Notes: generated from the letters alone by a model not told the origin. Positions 33,804 through 43,936 are shown, numbered from the stretch's first letter. The stretch: DNA of 64,000 nucleotides from CAYUYV01 sp964449455 (GCA_964449455.1 CAYUYV010000004.1:1-64000); one strand, 5' to 3'. Numbers and translations are program-made.

Positions 33804-35117
33804 TCAGGCGGATGCGGGCAAGGGGGCGGCATTCTCCTCGTCCTGCCTCACATACACCGTCTCATAGATGATGACGGGAAGGGTTGGGATCACCAGCCAC
33901 AGCAAGGCATTGCCCTGGAGTGGTCCGGCATTGTGGTAGAAAATATGCACGATATAGACAATGAAAGGAAAACATGAGCGCCAATGCCGGCCCATATAGT
34001 ATAAACCAAACGCAGCTGGGAAGACGAGAAGAACGCCATATTTGTTTATAATATTTAAGAAGTAATTATGCAGCCGCTCGCGCGTGATGATCGAGGCGTT
34101 TTCATAATGGGAAAGGGCAGACCAGTGCTGCTCCCAATGGTCCCGTGGGTCAAAGGCAAGTCCATACCCAATGGGCCGGTCCAGAAACAGGATGATCCCG
34201 AAATCCCTTAAGGGGGCGCGCCCAACGGCACTCTTGTCTTCCGTGGAAAACACCCGCAGGCCTGTGGATTCCAAAATCTCAAGGGCCACGGGCAAAATAA
34301 CCACTGCGCTGACTATGCCCACGGGCACGAGCAACAGGGCAAGCCGGTTGGTCATGAGCAGATAGATCGCGGCGAAAATCACCATGCCCAGGATTGGGGA
34401 CCTGTTGCCTGTTATGAAGGACGCGGCCAGGAACAGGACGACGGCGACCATGACCGGAATGTCGACACGGTCGAACAGGGCGCCATTGGTTTCCACTTGG
34501 CGAAGCCCCCAGAAGACCGCAAAAACAAGGCACAGATCCGTCGCATACACCACCGCATTGAGCGATAGGCCAGGCGCCCGGCTCTGGTTCGTCAGTTCAG
34601 AGATGGTCTGGATCTCGTCTTTCATAAAATGCGCCATGGCAAGGCGCAGCTCCCAGGCAGGGGAGACCCCCAGATACTGCAACACCGCCATCAGGGTCGA
34701 AACAGCAATCACGCCGATCAGCGTGTAGGCAACAAAACGCAGGCCAAGCACCTGAACCAGCACGGCCACGATCGTGAAATTCAAGAAGCCCTGCAATTGC
34801 GCTTCGATGATCTGGCTGACAATTGCCTCGGGCGGGTTCTTGTTGATGTAGCTGACGGCAATGGCGATCAGGGATGTCACCAGCAGGAACAGATAAACCA
34901 GCCGGTAGCGGATGAGGGCGGCGTGGAATTCGCGCCAGTAGAAGAAGAAGCAGATCGTAAAGAGCAGGCCGGTCATGAGGGAGCGCACTGGCACGCCCCC
35001 GACTTTCCAAAGGTTCAGATAAATCAGCAGGCACACATTGAGCACAAACAGCCCGGCCAACAGGGTTCGGCCGATGAAATAGCTGCTGTGCACCCGTGGC
35101 GTGCTTTGAACCGGCAT
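33804..35117 (-). CDS. O-antigen ligase/exopolysaccharide polymerase-like membrane protein
   Basis: 437 residues with about 10-11 membrane segments and a large loop between late segments (STEDKSAVGRAPLRDFGIIL, LAFDPRDHWEQHWSALSHYE, RERLHNYFLNIINKYGVLL). This layout, with the H-N-x-x-L-N element HNYFLNI, is typical of Wzy/WaaL-type polymerases and ligases. It probably polymerises or ligates the acidic polysaccharide made by this locus. The ATG at 35117 has AAAGG upstream; the frame stays open to 35441 but the extension is not protein-like. It is divergent from the Wzz-kinase gene. Confidence 0.82.
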   Translation of the reverse strand: MPVQSTPRVHSSYFIGRTLLAGLFVLNVCLLIYLNLWKVGGVPVRSLMTGLLFTICFFFYWREFHAALIRYRLVYLFLLVTSLIAIAVSYINKNPPEAIVSQIIEAQLQGFLNFTIVAVLVQVLGLRFVAYTLIGVIAVSTLMAVLQYLGVSPAWELRLAMAHFMKDEIQTISELTNQSRAPGLSLNAVVYATDLCLVFAVFWGLRQVETNGALFDRVDIPVMVAVVLFLAASFITGNRSPILGMVIFAAIYLLMTNRLALLLVPVGIVSAVVILPVALEILESTGLRVFSTEDKSAVGRAPLRDFGIILFLDRPIGYGLAFDPRDHWEQHWSALSHYENASIITRERLHNYFLNIINKYGVLLVFPAAFGLYYMGRHWRSCFPFIVYIVHIFYHNAGPLQGNALLWLVIPTLPVIIYETVYVRQDEENAAPLPASA

Positions 35118-35679
35118 TGCGTCAGCCTTTCTCGCTGCGTCCTGAGGGGTGGGGCGTCCCCCCGCACCAGTTTCCGGGAGGATTTGCCCCAAATCAGAGG
35201 GGTGGCGAAGGGTGAGATCCGTTGAAAAACCCATGGCGGGCGCCAGCGCGGTCCCCTCGCACAGACCCCCGAGCCGCCATTCGCTCATCGCCCGTAACCA
35301 CCATGACCGATACCGCAGTGCGGCCGAACCTGCTACACCATCGGCCCGATCAGGGCCCAAATGCGACAGGGTCCGCGATGGGTATTTCGTCTGCCGCCTT
35401 GCACGCTCACGGCCTTGGCGGTATTCGGTTCTCTGGGGCAAACAGGAATCAGACCTTGCCGGGCCTCCGGCACGGGATACGGATCATTGCAGGGCTGCAA
35501 CTTGAACCCGTTGCCCCGACTTCACAGAGCAAAGCGTTCGTCAGAGGCATGGCCGCGCAGCGAAAGACCCTCCGTGTGAAGCGGAAGACGCATCTGATGC
35601 ATGCGTCACAAGGGTCGGCGCCTTTGCGGTGGGTCGAAAGCGTGCACGGTGGATCACCCTAAGCGTGTCGGATCAGTCG
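35118..35679. other. Divergent promoter region, exopolysaccharide locus
   Basis: 562 bp between the polymerase-like gene (minus) and the Wzz-kinase gene (plus). No gene or strong motif recognised; short open frames on both strands look spurious. Confidence 0.5.
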
Positions 35680-38196
35680 ATGGAAGTGTATAGGCAAAGG
35701 GTTGTCAAAGAACCGAAAGGGCCTTTGCAATCTTCACCCCAGGATCGTCAGATCACGGTGATCATCCGCGCCGTTCTTTGGCAATATCGATTGATCGCCC
35801 TGTTTTTCTTAGGCTTCGCAACCCTGGGCGTTGCCTATCTGGCCATTGCCAAGCCGCAGTTCGAATCGAGTCTTCTGCTGCGGCTCAACCCGGAAAAGAC
35901 CCAGCTCGTCGAGAATGACGCCGAGCAGGTGCGGGACTTCCAATTCGAATCCGACATCGAAAGCCAGGTGCATCTGCTGCGCTCGCGCAAGACCGCCCTC
36001 CGCGTGGTCGAAATCGTGGGCGAAGACGCCCTGGAAACGGCCCCGGGCCCCATATCCCAAGCCATAGGCAAGGTGACCGGAGCCGTTGCAAGGCTGTTCA
36101 ACGGTCCCGCTTCAGCCCAACAGAGCCTCGCCGCGAATAATGAGGTCGCCAGCACGCTCTCGCGCCAGAAGGAGCTGGCCGACGACGTCCTGGGCATAGT
36201 GAATGTGGTGCGTCTGGGGGCCAGCGACGTGATCCAGATCACAACACGGACCGAGTCCCCCGAACTCGCGGCCCAGATCGCGAATGCCTTCACCACCGCC
36301 TATCTTGAGAATGTGGAAGCGGCCCGGCTCGATGCCATCGACAATGCGAACGAGAAGGCCAATGCCCAGCTCAGATCCATGCGTGAAGCGGTGCGCCGGG
36401 CTGAAAAAGCGGTCGAGGCGTTCAAGCTCGACCGGGGCATCGGTACCACCTATGAGGAGCGGGTCCTTGATGAGCAGATCGTCCAACTGAGCAAGGAGAT
36501 CTCCTCGGCGACCACCGATCTTTACACCCTTGAGGATACGCAGACCCGTAACGAGTCCGTCTTGCGCTCGGGCGATCTGCTGACCGCACCCGTGGTCGGT
36601 ATCGAATCGCCGCTGATGGAAGATCTGCGGGTCAAATATGTGGAATTAAACCGGGAGATCTCGGATCTCTCCTTCCGCTATGGCAAGCAGCACCCGATCC
36701 AACTGCGCTTGAAAGCCCAGCTCGACGACATTGAGGCGCGCCTCAAGCAGGAACGCCAGCGCATTCTCGACGAACAGCGCAGCCGGGTGGAGATCGCGCG
36801 GAGCAAGCTTGCGCAGCTTGAGCGGGAAGTGACGCGCAAGCAGATCGAACGCCAGAAGCTTGATTCCGCGACCGCGGAGTTGCGGGAGCTGGAGGACGAG
36901 GCGCGGGCCCTCAACAGCGTTTACCAGGAGTTCCGGGTCCGGTTCGAAGAAAGCAATCTGGAGGAAAACCTGCCGCCCGCCACGGCTGAAATCGTCGAGC
37001 CTGCCCAGGTGCCGCTGGAACCGGTGGCGCCGTCACGCGGCCGGGTTCTCGTGATCATGGCCCTGTTCGGGGCTATCGCGGGCACGAGCCTCGCCGGTAT
37101 GCGGGCCGCCTTCACCACACGCTCGATCACGCCCGACGACATTGAGCCGCGCCTCGGCCTGCGCCACCTCGCCTCCGTGCCCTTTGTGCGCAAGCCGCAA
37201 CAGGCCCAGCGGCGCGAGGCCAAGCTGGCCGCCCAGGAGCGGGGCGGTGTGCGCAATCTCAGCCAGCGGCTTGATGACCCATCAGGTCTTGATGGCGGCG
37301 GCTTGGGTTTTGATACTGATGGCGTGGAGGATCGGGTCAAACTGCACCGTCCCGACGGCGGCCAGTCCAAACCCAAAAAACAGCCCCATGCGGTGCAAAC
37401 CGACCGCTTGCGCTCGCGCGTCAGCGTTGATGCACCCTCGAGCACCTTCACCGAATCGCTCCGGGTGCTTGAATCCGCATGGCGCTACCACCGCTCGGCG
37501 GAAGAGGACGGCTATGAGCGACCCCGGGTCATCATGTTCACCTCCGCCTTCCCCGGGGAAGGCAAGTCCACGATCACCAGCAATATCGCTTTTCTGGACG
37601 CCATGCGCGGTAAGCGGGTTCTGCTGATTGATGCGGACACGCGCAATCCGCGGCTGACCACATGCCTCCTGCCCTCGCCGGTCGGGGAATATGGCTTGAC
37701 GGACTATCTGAGTGAGCCCGGCCTGATCCTAGAGGATTGTCTGCTCCAGGACGAGTTGATCAAGCCCCGGTCGCGCTTTGTGCCGCTTCACGCGTCCCGT
37801 GCCCGCGCTCCGGACCGTTTCGGCGTCAAGGGAAGCCTTGATTTCCTCGCCGCACGGACGGATCCGGACACCCGGGACTTTGAGGACCATCTAAGCTCGC
37901 CCAAGCTCGCCCAGCTGATGGCCGAGGCTCGGGGCCGCTATGACATCATCTATGTGGACTCACCGCCGCTTGTGCCCGTGGTCGATGCCCGTCTTCTGGT
38001 GGACCATGTGGACGGCATGGTGCTACTGGTCGAATGGTGGCAGACGCCCTTGAATCTCGTGCGCGATGCCTTGGACCAGAAAAACATCCCCGACGAGAAG
38101 ATCCTCGGTGTGGTGCTGAACAAGATCGATGAGCGCTTCGGCCTGCGCCAATATGGTGGGCGCTTCAAGAAATATGTCGGATATGGCGTAAGCTGA
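35680..38196 (+). CDS. Polysaccharide chain-length regulator with tyrosine kinase domain (Wzz-BY kinase)
   Basis: 838 residues. The first membrane segment (about 34-54) and second (about 454-474) flank a periplasmic Wzz domain with long coiled coils (residues ~240-410). The cytoplasmic BY-kinase has Walker A SAFPGEGKST near 620-629, Walker A' VLLIDADTRNP and Walker B YDIIYVDSPP near 754-763. The C-terminus has three tyrosines (RQYGGRFKKYVGYGVS), a small version of the autophosphorylated tyrosine cluster. It controls polymer length and export. A ~100-residue linker between the second membrane segment and kinase is charged and low-complexity. Start may instead be GTG 35668. Confidence 0.93.
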   Translation: MEVYRQRVVKEPKGPLQSSPQDRQITVIIRAVLWQYRLIALFFLGFATLGVAYLAIAKPQFESSLLLRLNPEKTQLVENDAEQVRDFQFESDIESQVHLLRSRKTALRVVEIVGEDALETAPGPISQAIGKVTGAVARLFNGPASAQQSLAANNEVASTLSRQKELADDVLGIVNVVRLGASDVIQITTRTESPELAAQIANAFTTAYLENVEAARLDAIDNANEKANAQLRSMREAVRRAEKAVEAFKLDRGIGTTYEERVLDEQIVQLSKEISSATTDLYTLEDTQTRNESVLRSGDLLTAPVVGIESPLMEDLRVKYVELNREISDLSFRYGKQHPIQLRLKAQLDDIEARLKQERQRILDEQRSRVEIARSKLAQLEREVTRKQIERQKLDSATAELRELEDEARALNSVYQEFRVRFEESNLEENLPPATAEIVEPAQVPLEPVAPSRGRVLVIMALFGAIAGTSLAGMRAAFTTRSITPDDIEPRLGLRHLASVPFVRKPQQAQRREAKLAAQERGGVRNLSQRLDDPSGLDGGGLGFDTDGVEDRVKLHRPDGGQSKPKKQPHAVQTDRLRSRVSVDAPSSTFTESLRVLESAWRYHRSAEEDGYERPRVIMFTSAFPGEGKSTITSNIAFLDAMRGKRVLLIDADTRNPRLTTCLLPSPVGEYGLTDYLSEPGLILEDCLLQDELIKPRSRFVPLHASRARAPDRFGVKGSLDFLAARTDPDTRDFEDHLSSPKLAQLMAEARGRYDIIYVDSPPLVPVVDARLLVDHVDGMVLLVEWWQTPLNLVRDALDQKNIPDEKILGVVLNKIDERFGLRQYGGRFKKYVGYGVS

Positions 38197-38237
38197 CAGC
38201 CTGCGCCATTTGGGTTCGGACGATCAAGCCGACGGGC

Positions 38238-39347
38238 TCACGCGTTGATCACGGACCAGTATCGATCCAAAGAGCCCTTATAGCCCAGCTCTTCGGCCCG
38301 CTCGCGACCCTTTGCCCGGTAGCGTTCGCGCGTCGCCGGATCGGCCATGCGGGTCATGGCGTCGCTCAACCGGTCGATGGCGTTTTCGGGTACGAGAATG
38401 CCGTAGTCACCCATCAGCACGTCCGTATTGTCCGCTTTCACCATATTGGCCAGAATTTCCGCTGGCCCTGAATTGCAGTCCGTGGCCACGACGGGGCAGC
38501 GCAAGGCCAGGGCTTCGGCAAGGGCATTTGGAAACCCTTCACGTGCCGAGGCCGAGACCAGGAATCGCGCCCGGGCGACGACGGCGAAGGGATTGGCTAC
38601 AAAGCCGGGCAAATGGACGCGCCCTTCGACACCCTGTTCGCGGATCAGCGCTTCCAGCATGGCCCGATCCGGCCCTTCGCCGATAATAACGAGATCGGCG
38701 TCGAGATTGGCACGGGCATAGGCCGTGATGAGCTGATCGAAATTCTTCTGGGAGACCATCCGTCCGACGGCCACGATGAAAGACGCGGGCAGGGGGATCT
38801 CAGGTTCCGCGGCGCCCTTGGTTTCGATCTGCTCGAAATTCACCATGTTGTAGATGGTCTCAACCCGCTCGGCGCGGACATGAAAGCCATCGACAAGGCC
38901 CTTCTTCACCCCTTCGGACACGGAAATAATCGTGTCCGCATGCGGATAGAGGGCACGAACCATAAGGCGTTCCATGGTCCGGTCCGCCATGGCGTGGGGC
39001 GTATAATTCCGCTCGCTGATGATGCAGCGGAAGCCGATCAGCTTGGCGCACAGGACCAGGGCGCAATTGGCCCGGGGCAGATAGCCGATACAGATATCCG
39101 GCTTGATCCGATGGAGCAGACTGTAAAGCTGGCGGACACTGCTGGGAAACCGACCCTGGCCGTTGAGCGTGTGCTTGGTGACATAGGTCGGCACCGGATA
39201 GGCTTCGGGCTCATTGTCCAGCAGCACCAGATGCACGTCATCCCCGCAGAAACGGTCTGCGAGGCCTGCCAGGAGATTGCAAAGCGCGCGTTCCGCGCCG
39301 CCGCCTGCCAGGGCGCTGATGACGAACACGATTTTCCTGCCGGACAT
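38238..39347 (-). CDS. Glycosyltransferase family 4
   Basis: 369 residues, GT-B fold. The N-terminus VFVISALAGGGAERALCNLL is the acceptor-domain glycine loop; IVAVGRMVSQKNFDQLITAY opens the donor domain, and SAREGFPNALAEALALRCPV contains the EX7E motif. It adds one sugar to a lipid-linked acceptor at the inner membrane. Donor sugar unknown. It is downstream of the second GT4 gene on the same strand, 126 bp away, with a repeat array between. It converges on the Wzz-kinase gene. Confidence 0.9.
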   Translation of the reverse strand: MSGRKIVFVISALAGGGAERALCNLLAGLADRFCGDDVHLVLLDNEPEAYPVPTYVTKHTLNGQGRFPSSVRQLYSLLHRIKPDICIGYLPRANCALVLCAKLIGFRCIISERNYTPHAMADRTMERLMVRALYPHADTIISVSEGVKKGLVDGFHVRAERVETIYNMVNFEQIETKGAAEPEIPLPASFIVAVGRMVSQKNFDQLITAYARANLDADLVIIGEGPDRAMLEALIREQGVEGRVHLPGFVANPFAVVARARFLVSASAREGFPNALAEALALRCPVVATDCNSGPAEILANMVKADNTDVLMGDYGILVPENAIDRLSDAMTRMADPATRERYRAKGRERAEELGYKGSLDRYWSVINA

Positions 39348-39435
39348 GGAACCCTCCGCCCCCCTCAGATCTGGGCTTTGTCATTCAAAAGCGGCTGAAG
39401 GCCGCGCCGCACGGCCCGGCGCCGAGGTGCTTAAC

Positions 39436-39479
39436 GGTCGGTGCTCACGGGTCGGCGTTCAATGGTTCGGCGCTCAATG
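39436..39479. repeat. 15-bp degenerate tandem repeat (x3) anchored on a GT4 stop codon
   Basis: Units like GGTCGGCGTTCAATG and GTTCGGCGCTCAATG. On the minus strand the gene ends CCATTGA, and this end recurs in the downstream copies with TGA in frame. Confidence 0.85.
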
Positions 39480-40610
39480 GTCGAGAGGGACCGCAACGCC
39501 CCTGGCCTTCGCTGAGCGGCGGGCGACAAGCGATTCATAAATCCTGTAAGTCGCCGTTGCAGCATCCGCCCAGGTCCATTGGGCAAAGGCGGCTCGATTG
39601 GGGCGGAACCCATCCCGGTCTTCGGTGAGCGCAGTCAGGGCATCGGCAATGGCATCAACACTGTCCGGGTCGAAATAGTGGTGCTCGTCGAGCCCCAGGT
39701 CACGGTTGGGGCTGATATCGCTGAGCACCAGAGGTGTTTCGCAGCCGATGGCCTCAAGGATGGCATTTGAATGCCCCTCGGCAATTGAGGCCGAGACATA
39801 ACCGATGCAGTGCTTGTGCAACTCATAGATGGTGCTCCGGCTGAGGCGGCCTGACAGGACAATGTCATCTGACAGAACACCGCGCAGCCGTTCCACATAG
39901 GCCCGCTCCTCAAGGCCGCCGACAATGATCAGCTTTATAGGCCCGTCGAAGGCATCCTTGGCTTTGTGGAAGCCTTCAGCCAAACGAATGAAGTTCTTTT
40001 GGTCCGTTACGCGGCCGACGGACAGGAAAAAGCGCCCCCGCTCCAGGCCCAACCGGCCGAGCAATTCATCCGCATCAACATTATATCCAGCCCCCCCGTC
40101 GATGGCATTGGGGATGATGTGCACATGGTCACCCATCTCCTTGGCCACCAGGCGATCTTTAAGGGCCTCGGTCACGGCAACAATCGCATGGGCCCAGCGA
40201 AGCTGCCACTCGCACAGGCGCCAGAAATAGGAAGATACAGGCCCCCATTTTTCCAGCTCATAATCATAAGAGCCATAGCGGGCCACAATCTTGAAGCCGA
40301 GAACCCGATAGATACAGAGCAGGAGGGCTGCGCCAAGGCCTTGCAGATGGATAATCTGTGGGCGGAAGTAAAGGGCATAGAAGAGAGCGAACGCGTAGGC
40401 GAACAGTTTATCGGTACCCAGGAATTTTACCTTGGGCGAAGAGATGATCTTCACCCCCATGAATTCTTTTTCTGCACCCTGACCTTTCAGGGAGATGAGA
40501 TGAACGGTTGCGCCTTTGGCGGCAATAAGGGGAAACAGATGTTCTGCGGATTTCTCCGCGCCACCCTCAACATCCGGGATACCCCGAGCCCCAATGACCA
40601 ACACCTTCAT
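39474..40610 (-). CDS. Glycosyltransferase family 4
   Basis: 378 residues, GT-B fold. VLVIGARGIPDVEGGAEKSA at the start, FLSVGRVTDQKNFIRLAEGF for the donor domain, and SIAEGHSNAILEAIGCETPL as the EX7E region. The first ~20 residues resemble the WcaL/WsaF-like group. It should act with the other GT4 in assembling the repeat unit of the exopolysaccharide. The ATG at 40610 follows a long intergenic stretch that must contain the promoter. Its stop codon lies in a 15-bp repeat array. Confidence 0.9.
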   Translation of the reverse strand: MKVLVIGARGIPDVEGGAEKSAEHLFPLIAAKGATVHLISLKGQGAEKEFMGVKIISSPKVKFLGTDKLFAYAFALFYALYFRPQIIHLQGLGAALLLCIYRVLGFKIVARYGSYDYELEKWGPVSSYFWRLCEWQLRWAHAIVAVTEALKDRLVAKEMGDHVHIIPNAIDGGAGYNVDADELLGRLGLERGRFFLSVGRVTDQKNFIRLAEGFHKAKDAFDGPIKLIIVGGLEERAYVERLRGVLSDDIVLSGRLSRSTIYELHKHCIGYVSASIAEGHSNAILEAIGCETPLVLSDISPNRDLGLDEHHYFDPDSVDAIADALTALTEDRDGFRPNRAAFAQWTWADAATATYRIYESLVARRSAKARGVAVPLDH

Positions 40611-41293
40611 GTGACCCTCACGCGCACCACCACGGCGCCGGCGCTCGTTTGAACACGAACGATGCCAATGCCTTGGTCGAAAATCAGCCTGCCCTTACTT
40701 GGACGTATACTCAAACCGCGGAAAACTGCCAATAGATGAGGCGAAGGGTTGCTCAAACTTAAGCCTTGGCCCGAAAGCGGGGGCCCGAAAGCGGGGGCCC
40801 GAAAGCGGGTCTGATTAGGGCAGTTGAGCCGGATAGGGGAGCTTTAAGATGAACAACCCCTTGGTTTTGTCATGAAACCCGCAGCGCGGTCACGTGGTTT
40901 TTCAGAAACCTTTCATATCTGAAGAAGGCCGGGTTCGAATCAGCCTGCGAGATTGAATGGCTGCCATCAAAACCCGATCAAGACGTGTGTTGTGACGGCT
41001 CGTCTCGTGCAGCGGCCCAGACGGATGGCTGGGGCGCAGGTTGCGCATCCGTCTGGATAAGTCGCTGCACAAACAAAGACTTGCTTGGGCACCGAGCGGA
41101 CAGAAAGTGCAGCTTTTGTCGGAGCCGGTGTACCCGGCATATCAGGGGCCTTAACCAAAGGCCCGGTGCGCGAAAATACTCTACTTCCAAACAATCAAAG
41201 CGAGACTTATAGGGCCGCTTTTGTGCCGTGAGGCAAATGGTGCACGCACGTCATCTCGAAACATTGTGACAAATGATCCGGCCGCTCAGTCCG
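40611..41293. other. Intergenic region, no gene seen
   Basis: 683 bp between the start of a GT4 gene and the true stop of the LpxR-like gene. It holds the 14-bp repeat at 40772. A tRNA-like GGTTCGAATC at about 40931 is not supported by stems. Short open frames look spurious. Confidence 0.55.
40772..40809. repeat. 14-bp tandem repeat (x2.7)
   Basis: CGAAAGCGGGGGCC twice and a partial third copy, 160-200 bp upstream of the GT4 start at 40610. Confidence 0.93.
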
Positions 41294-42507
41294 TCAAAAC
41301 CGTTTGGTGATGCTCACCATTCCAAAACTGTGGCGTCCCCGCTGGGCTTTGAATTCCTCGGAGCGGGACACATGGGCATAAGACAGATCCCAGTCCCGGA
41401 CCTGAAGCGTGAACCCGGTCCTGATATCGTGGACGAACCGCTCGAGCCTATGGCCCGTGCCCTCACTGNNNNNNNNNNNNNNNNNNNNNNNNNNNNNNNN
41501 NNNNNNNNNNNNNNNNNNNNNNNNNNNNNNNNNNNNNNNNNNNNNNNNNNNNNNNNNNNNNNNNNNNNGCCCGTGCCCTCACTGAATGTGTTTCCCTCAA
41601 TGAACAGGTTGCGGCCCACCGTGCGGATGTCCGCGCCAGCGAAGATGAACCAGGAGAAAGGTGTTTCGCCGCGCTCGATAAAGCCGGTGGTCGCGCCGTC
41701 TGGTCCCAGGCGGGCCGGCCCAAAGTCATTGCCAAGGCCTTGTCCGAGGCGGGCCTCCAAACCAAAGCTCCCCGTGATGAAGGCATTGCCAAGGCTTGCG
41801 GCGGCCACGGGGCGCAGGTCGACGTCTAACGGATCGCCGCCAGACTCCGCTGATGCGTCGAGAAGGATCAGCCGGGGACCCTTTCTGTGCCAAGAAATCT
41901 GCACGACTGGCTCGTTCCGCAACTGACTGTCCCACCCCTTGGGCCGCGAACTGCGGACGGCATTGTGCCACAGCGTCTGCACCGTCTCCGCGAATGCCAA
42001 TGGTCCCACTACCCCGAGCGACAGGCGCGCCGTATCGATCACCTTCCCATGGCGTTTCGTGACTTCATAAAAGGCCTGGAGATAGCCGGCATAGGGATGG
42101 GTCAGCGGCCCAGGATCCGGGTCGGTGATGTTGTCGGGGGTAAAGAAGCTGTGGGACACGCCAAAGCTCTCCCACACTCGGGCCTCGGGATCAGGGGCCC
42201 CTGCGCTGGGTTCCAGGCGGCTCAGGACCCGTCCAAACCGGTGCGCAAAGTCGGATGCATCGAGCCCGCCCCGCCGCAGGGTGATTGAAAGGCCATTCGA
42301 GTAATAGCGATCGCTAAGATCCCCATCTAGAAATCCGAGAAAATCATTCTCGATCAGGATATTCACCATCCGGTCTGCCCGAGCCGGGGTCACCGGGCCG
42401 CTCAGAAAAAGAGCCAACCCGGCAGCGCTGATGAGAAGCGCGCGCGATCGGAAGCGGGCACGCAGCGGCACGCCGCCGCGCCCGGCAAAACGGGGAGCAC
42501 GGTCCAT
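41294..42507 (-). CDS. LpxR/DUF2219-type lipid A deacylase, interrupted by a false gap
   Basis: Outer-membrane beta-barrel. Signal ALLISAAGLALFLSGPVTPA, then ILIENDFLGFLDGDLSDRYY and SNGLSITL (the END...DRYYxNG motif), PYAGYLQAFYEV, LGVVGPLAFAETVQTLWHNA and GWDSQLRNEP, all conserved in LpxR, which removes the 3'-O-acyl chain from lipid A. A run of 100 N splits the gene. The 16 bases GCCCGTGCCCTCACTG occur on both sides; merging them gives 1098 bp (365 residues) in frame with the proper C-terminus WDLSYAHVSRSEEFKAQ to SITKRF. Read straight through the N run, the frame shifts and the C-terminus is wrong. Confidence 0.85.
41469..41568. other. Assembly gap (100 N), probably zero length
   Basis: Both flanks carry the same 16 bp (41453-41468 and 41569-41584). 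Collapsing them restores an intact LpxR-like reading frame, so no sequence is likely to be missing. Confidence 0.95.
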
Positions 42508-42675
42508 AAAGTCAGCCCTGACGATACGCGCCGCATCACGCGGCATTCGAAGGGGATGTGAGCTTGATCAGTGGGGGAGGGCTGCAAAGGCCGGGCCGGG
42601 CGTCATGCCGCGGAACGAGACAGGCCAGATGGCATCTGGCATACTCGACCTCTACTCACGCCGGGACAGATCGAG

Positions 42676-43920
42676 ATGCCAACCAAGAATCAACGCTTGC
42701 ACAGCGCTGTGCGCCAACAACCGACCGTGTCCAAAAGGGGGGCCCTGGAACGGCTCTTTATATGGATGTTTTCCGGTCTCGTTTATCCACAGATCTGGGA
42801 AGATCCGGAACTCGACATGGAAGCCCTTGGCTTGCATCCCGCGGGTCACGAGACAATCCCCTCAGGCAGGGGCAAGCGGATCGTCACCATCGCATCGGGC
42901 GGTTGCAATGTGCTCAGCTATCTGGCGAGCCGGCCCGCCGCCCTTGAGGCCGTCGATCTCAATCCGGCCCATGTGGCGCTGACGCGCCTCAAGCTTGCAG
43001 CCCTCGTCCATCTCCCGTCCCATGAGGCCTTTTTCCGGTTTTTCGGCTTTGCCGACGAGCGGGCCAATGTGCGCGCCTATGACCGATTCATCCGTCCCCA
43101 TCTCGATGAGGATGCAAAGGCCTATTGGGAGACCAAGAAGCCGTTCCAGGGGCGGCGCATCCGTCTGTTTGCCCGCAATGTCTATCGCTATGGCATGCTG
43201 GGGCGCTTTATCGGTCTGGCCCATTTGCTGGCAAAGCTCTACGGCACCAATCCGCGGCGTATGCTGACGGCCCGCAGCCTGGAGCAGCAGCGCTGGCTGT
43301 TCGAGACCCAGCTTGCCCCTTTGTTCGAGACCAAGCTTGTGCAGTTCCTGTGCAAGATGCCTGTGGCGCTTTACGGGCTCGGCATTCCGCCGGCGCAATA
43401 TGATGCCCTTGCGCCGGAGGGTAATATGTCCGTGGTGCTCAAGGAACGCCTGGAACGTCTGTCCTGCGATTTTCCGCTCTCGGAGAATTACTTTGCCTGG
43501 CAGGCGTTCGGCCGCTGCTATGACACGGAAAACCGCTCCGCGACGCCGCTCTATCTCAAGGCTGACCAATATCAGGTCCTGAAGGATGAGGCACCCAAAG
43601 CCCGGGTGCATCTTGCCTCCATGACCGAGTTCCTGTCCCGCGAGCCTTCGGACACCATGGATGGTTATGTCCTGCTCGATGCCCAGGACTGGATGACCTA
43701 CGCCCAGATGGGCGCCCTGTGGCAGGAGATCACCCGCACGGCCCGGCCGGGCGCGCGGGTCGTCTTCCGCACGGCCGGGGAGGAAAGCCCCCTGCCCGAA
43801 GCGCTGCCGGAGAAGCTGCTCGCCCGCTGGAGCTATGATGAAGAAAGCTGCCGCACCATGGCCTTGCGGGACCGCTCGTCCATTTATGGCGGCTTCCACG
43901 TCTACGAATTCCAGGGCTGA
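42676..43920 (+). CDS. btaA: Betaine lipid synthesis: SAM:diacylglycerol 3-amino-3-carboxypropyltransferase (BtaA, DUF3419)
   Basis: 414 residues. SGLVYPQIWEDPELDMEALG, IVTIASGGCNVLSYLASRPA, VDLNPAHVALTRLKLAAL (SAM site) and later GIPPAQYDAL and VLLDAQDWMTYAQMGALWQE match BtaA (DUF3419). It transfers the aminocarboxypropyl group of SAM to diacylglycerol, giving diacylglyceryl homoserine. The ATG at 42676 fits the family start; the open frame begins at 42571. The methyltransferase gene btaB follows 167 bp downstream. Betaine lipids replace phospholipids under phosphate limitation in related bacteria; whether that holds here is inferred. Confidence 0.92.
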   Translation: MPTKNQRLHSAVRQQPTVSKRGALERLFIWMFSGLVYPQIWEDPELDMEALGLHPAGHETIPSGRGKRIVTIASGGCNVLSYLASRPAALEAVDLNPAHVALTRLKLAALVHLPSHEAFFRFFGFADERANVRAYDRFIRPHLDEDAKAYWETKKPFQGRRIRLFARNVYRYGMLGRFIGLAHLLAKLYGTNPRRMLTARSLEQQRWLFETQLAPLFETKLVQFLCKMPVALYGLGIPPAQYDALAPEGNMSVVLKERLERLSCDFPLSENYFAWQAFGRCYDTENRSATPLYLKADQYQVLKDEAPKARVHLASMTEFLSREPSDTMDGYVLLDAQDWMTYAQMGALWQEITRTARPGARVVFRTAGEESPLPEALPEKLLARWSYDEESCRTMALRDRSSIYGGFHVYEFQG

Positions 43921-43936
43921 CAGCCTGACGAATTTC

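Noticed and set aside
40925..40960. tRNA-like T-loop GGTTCGAATC
   Set aside because: Flanking bases do not pair into a T-stem and no acceptor or anticodon arm is visible.
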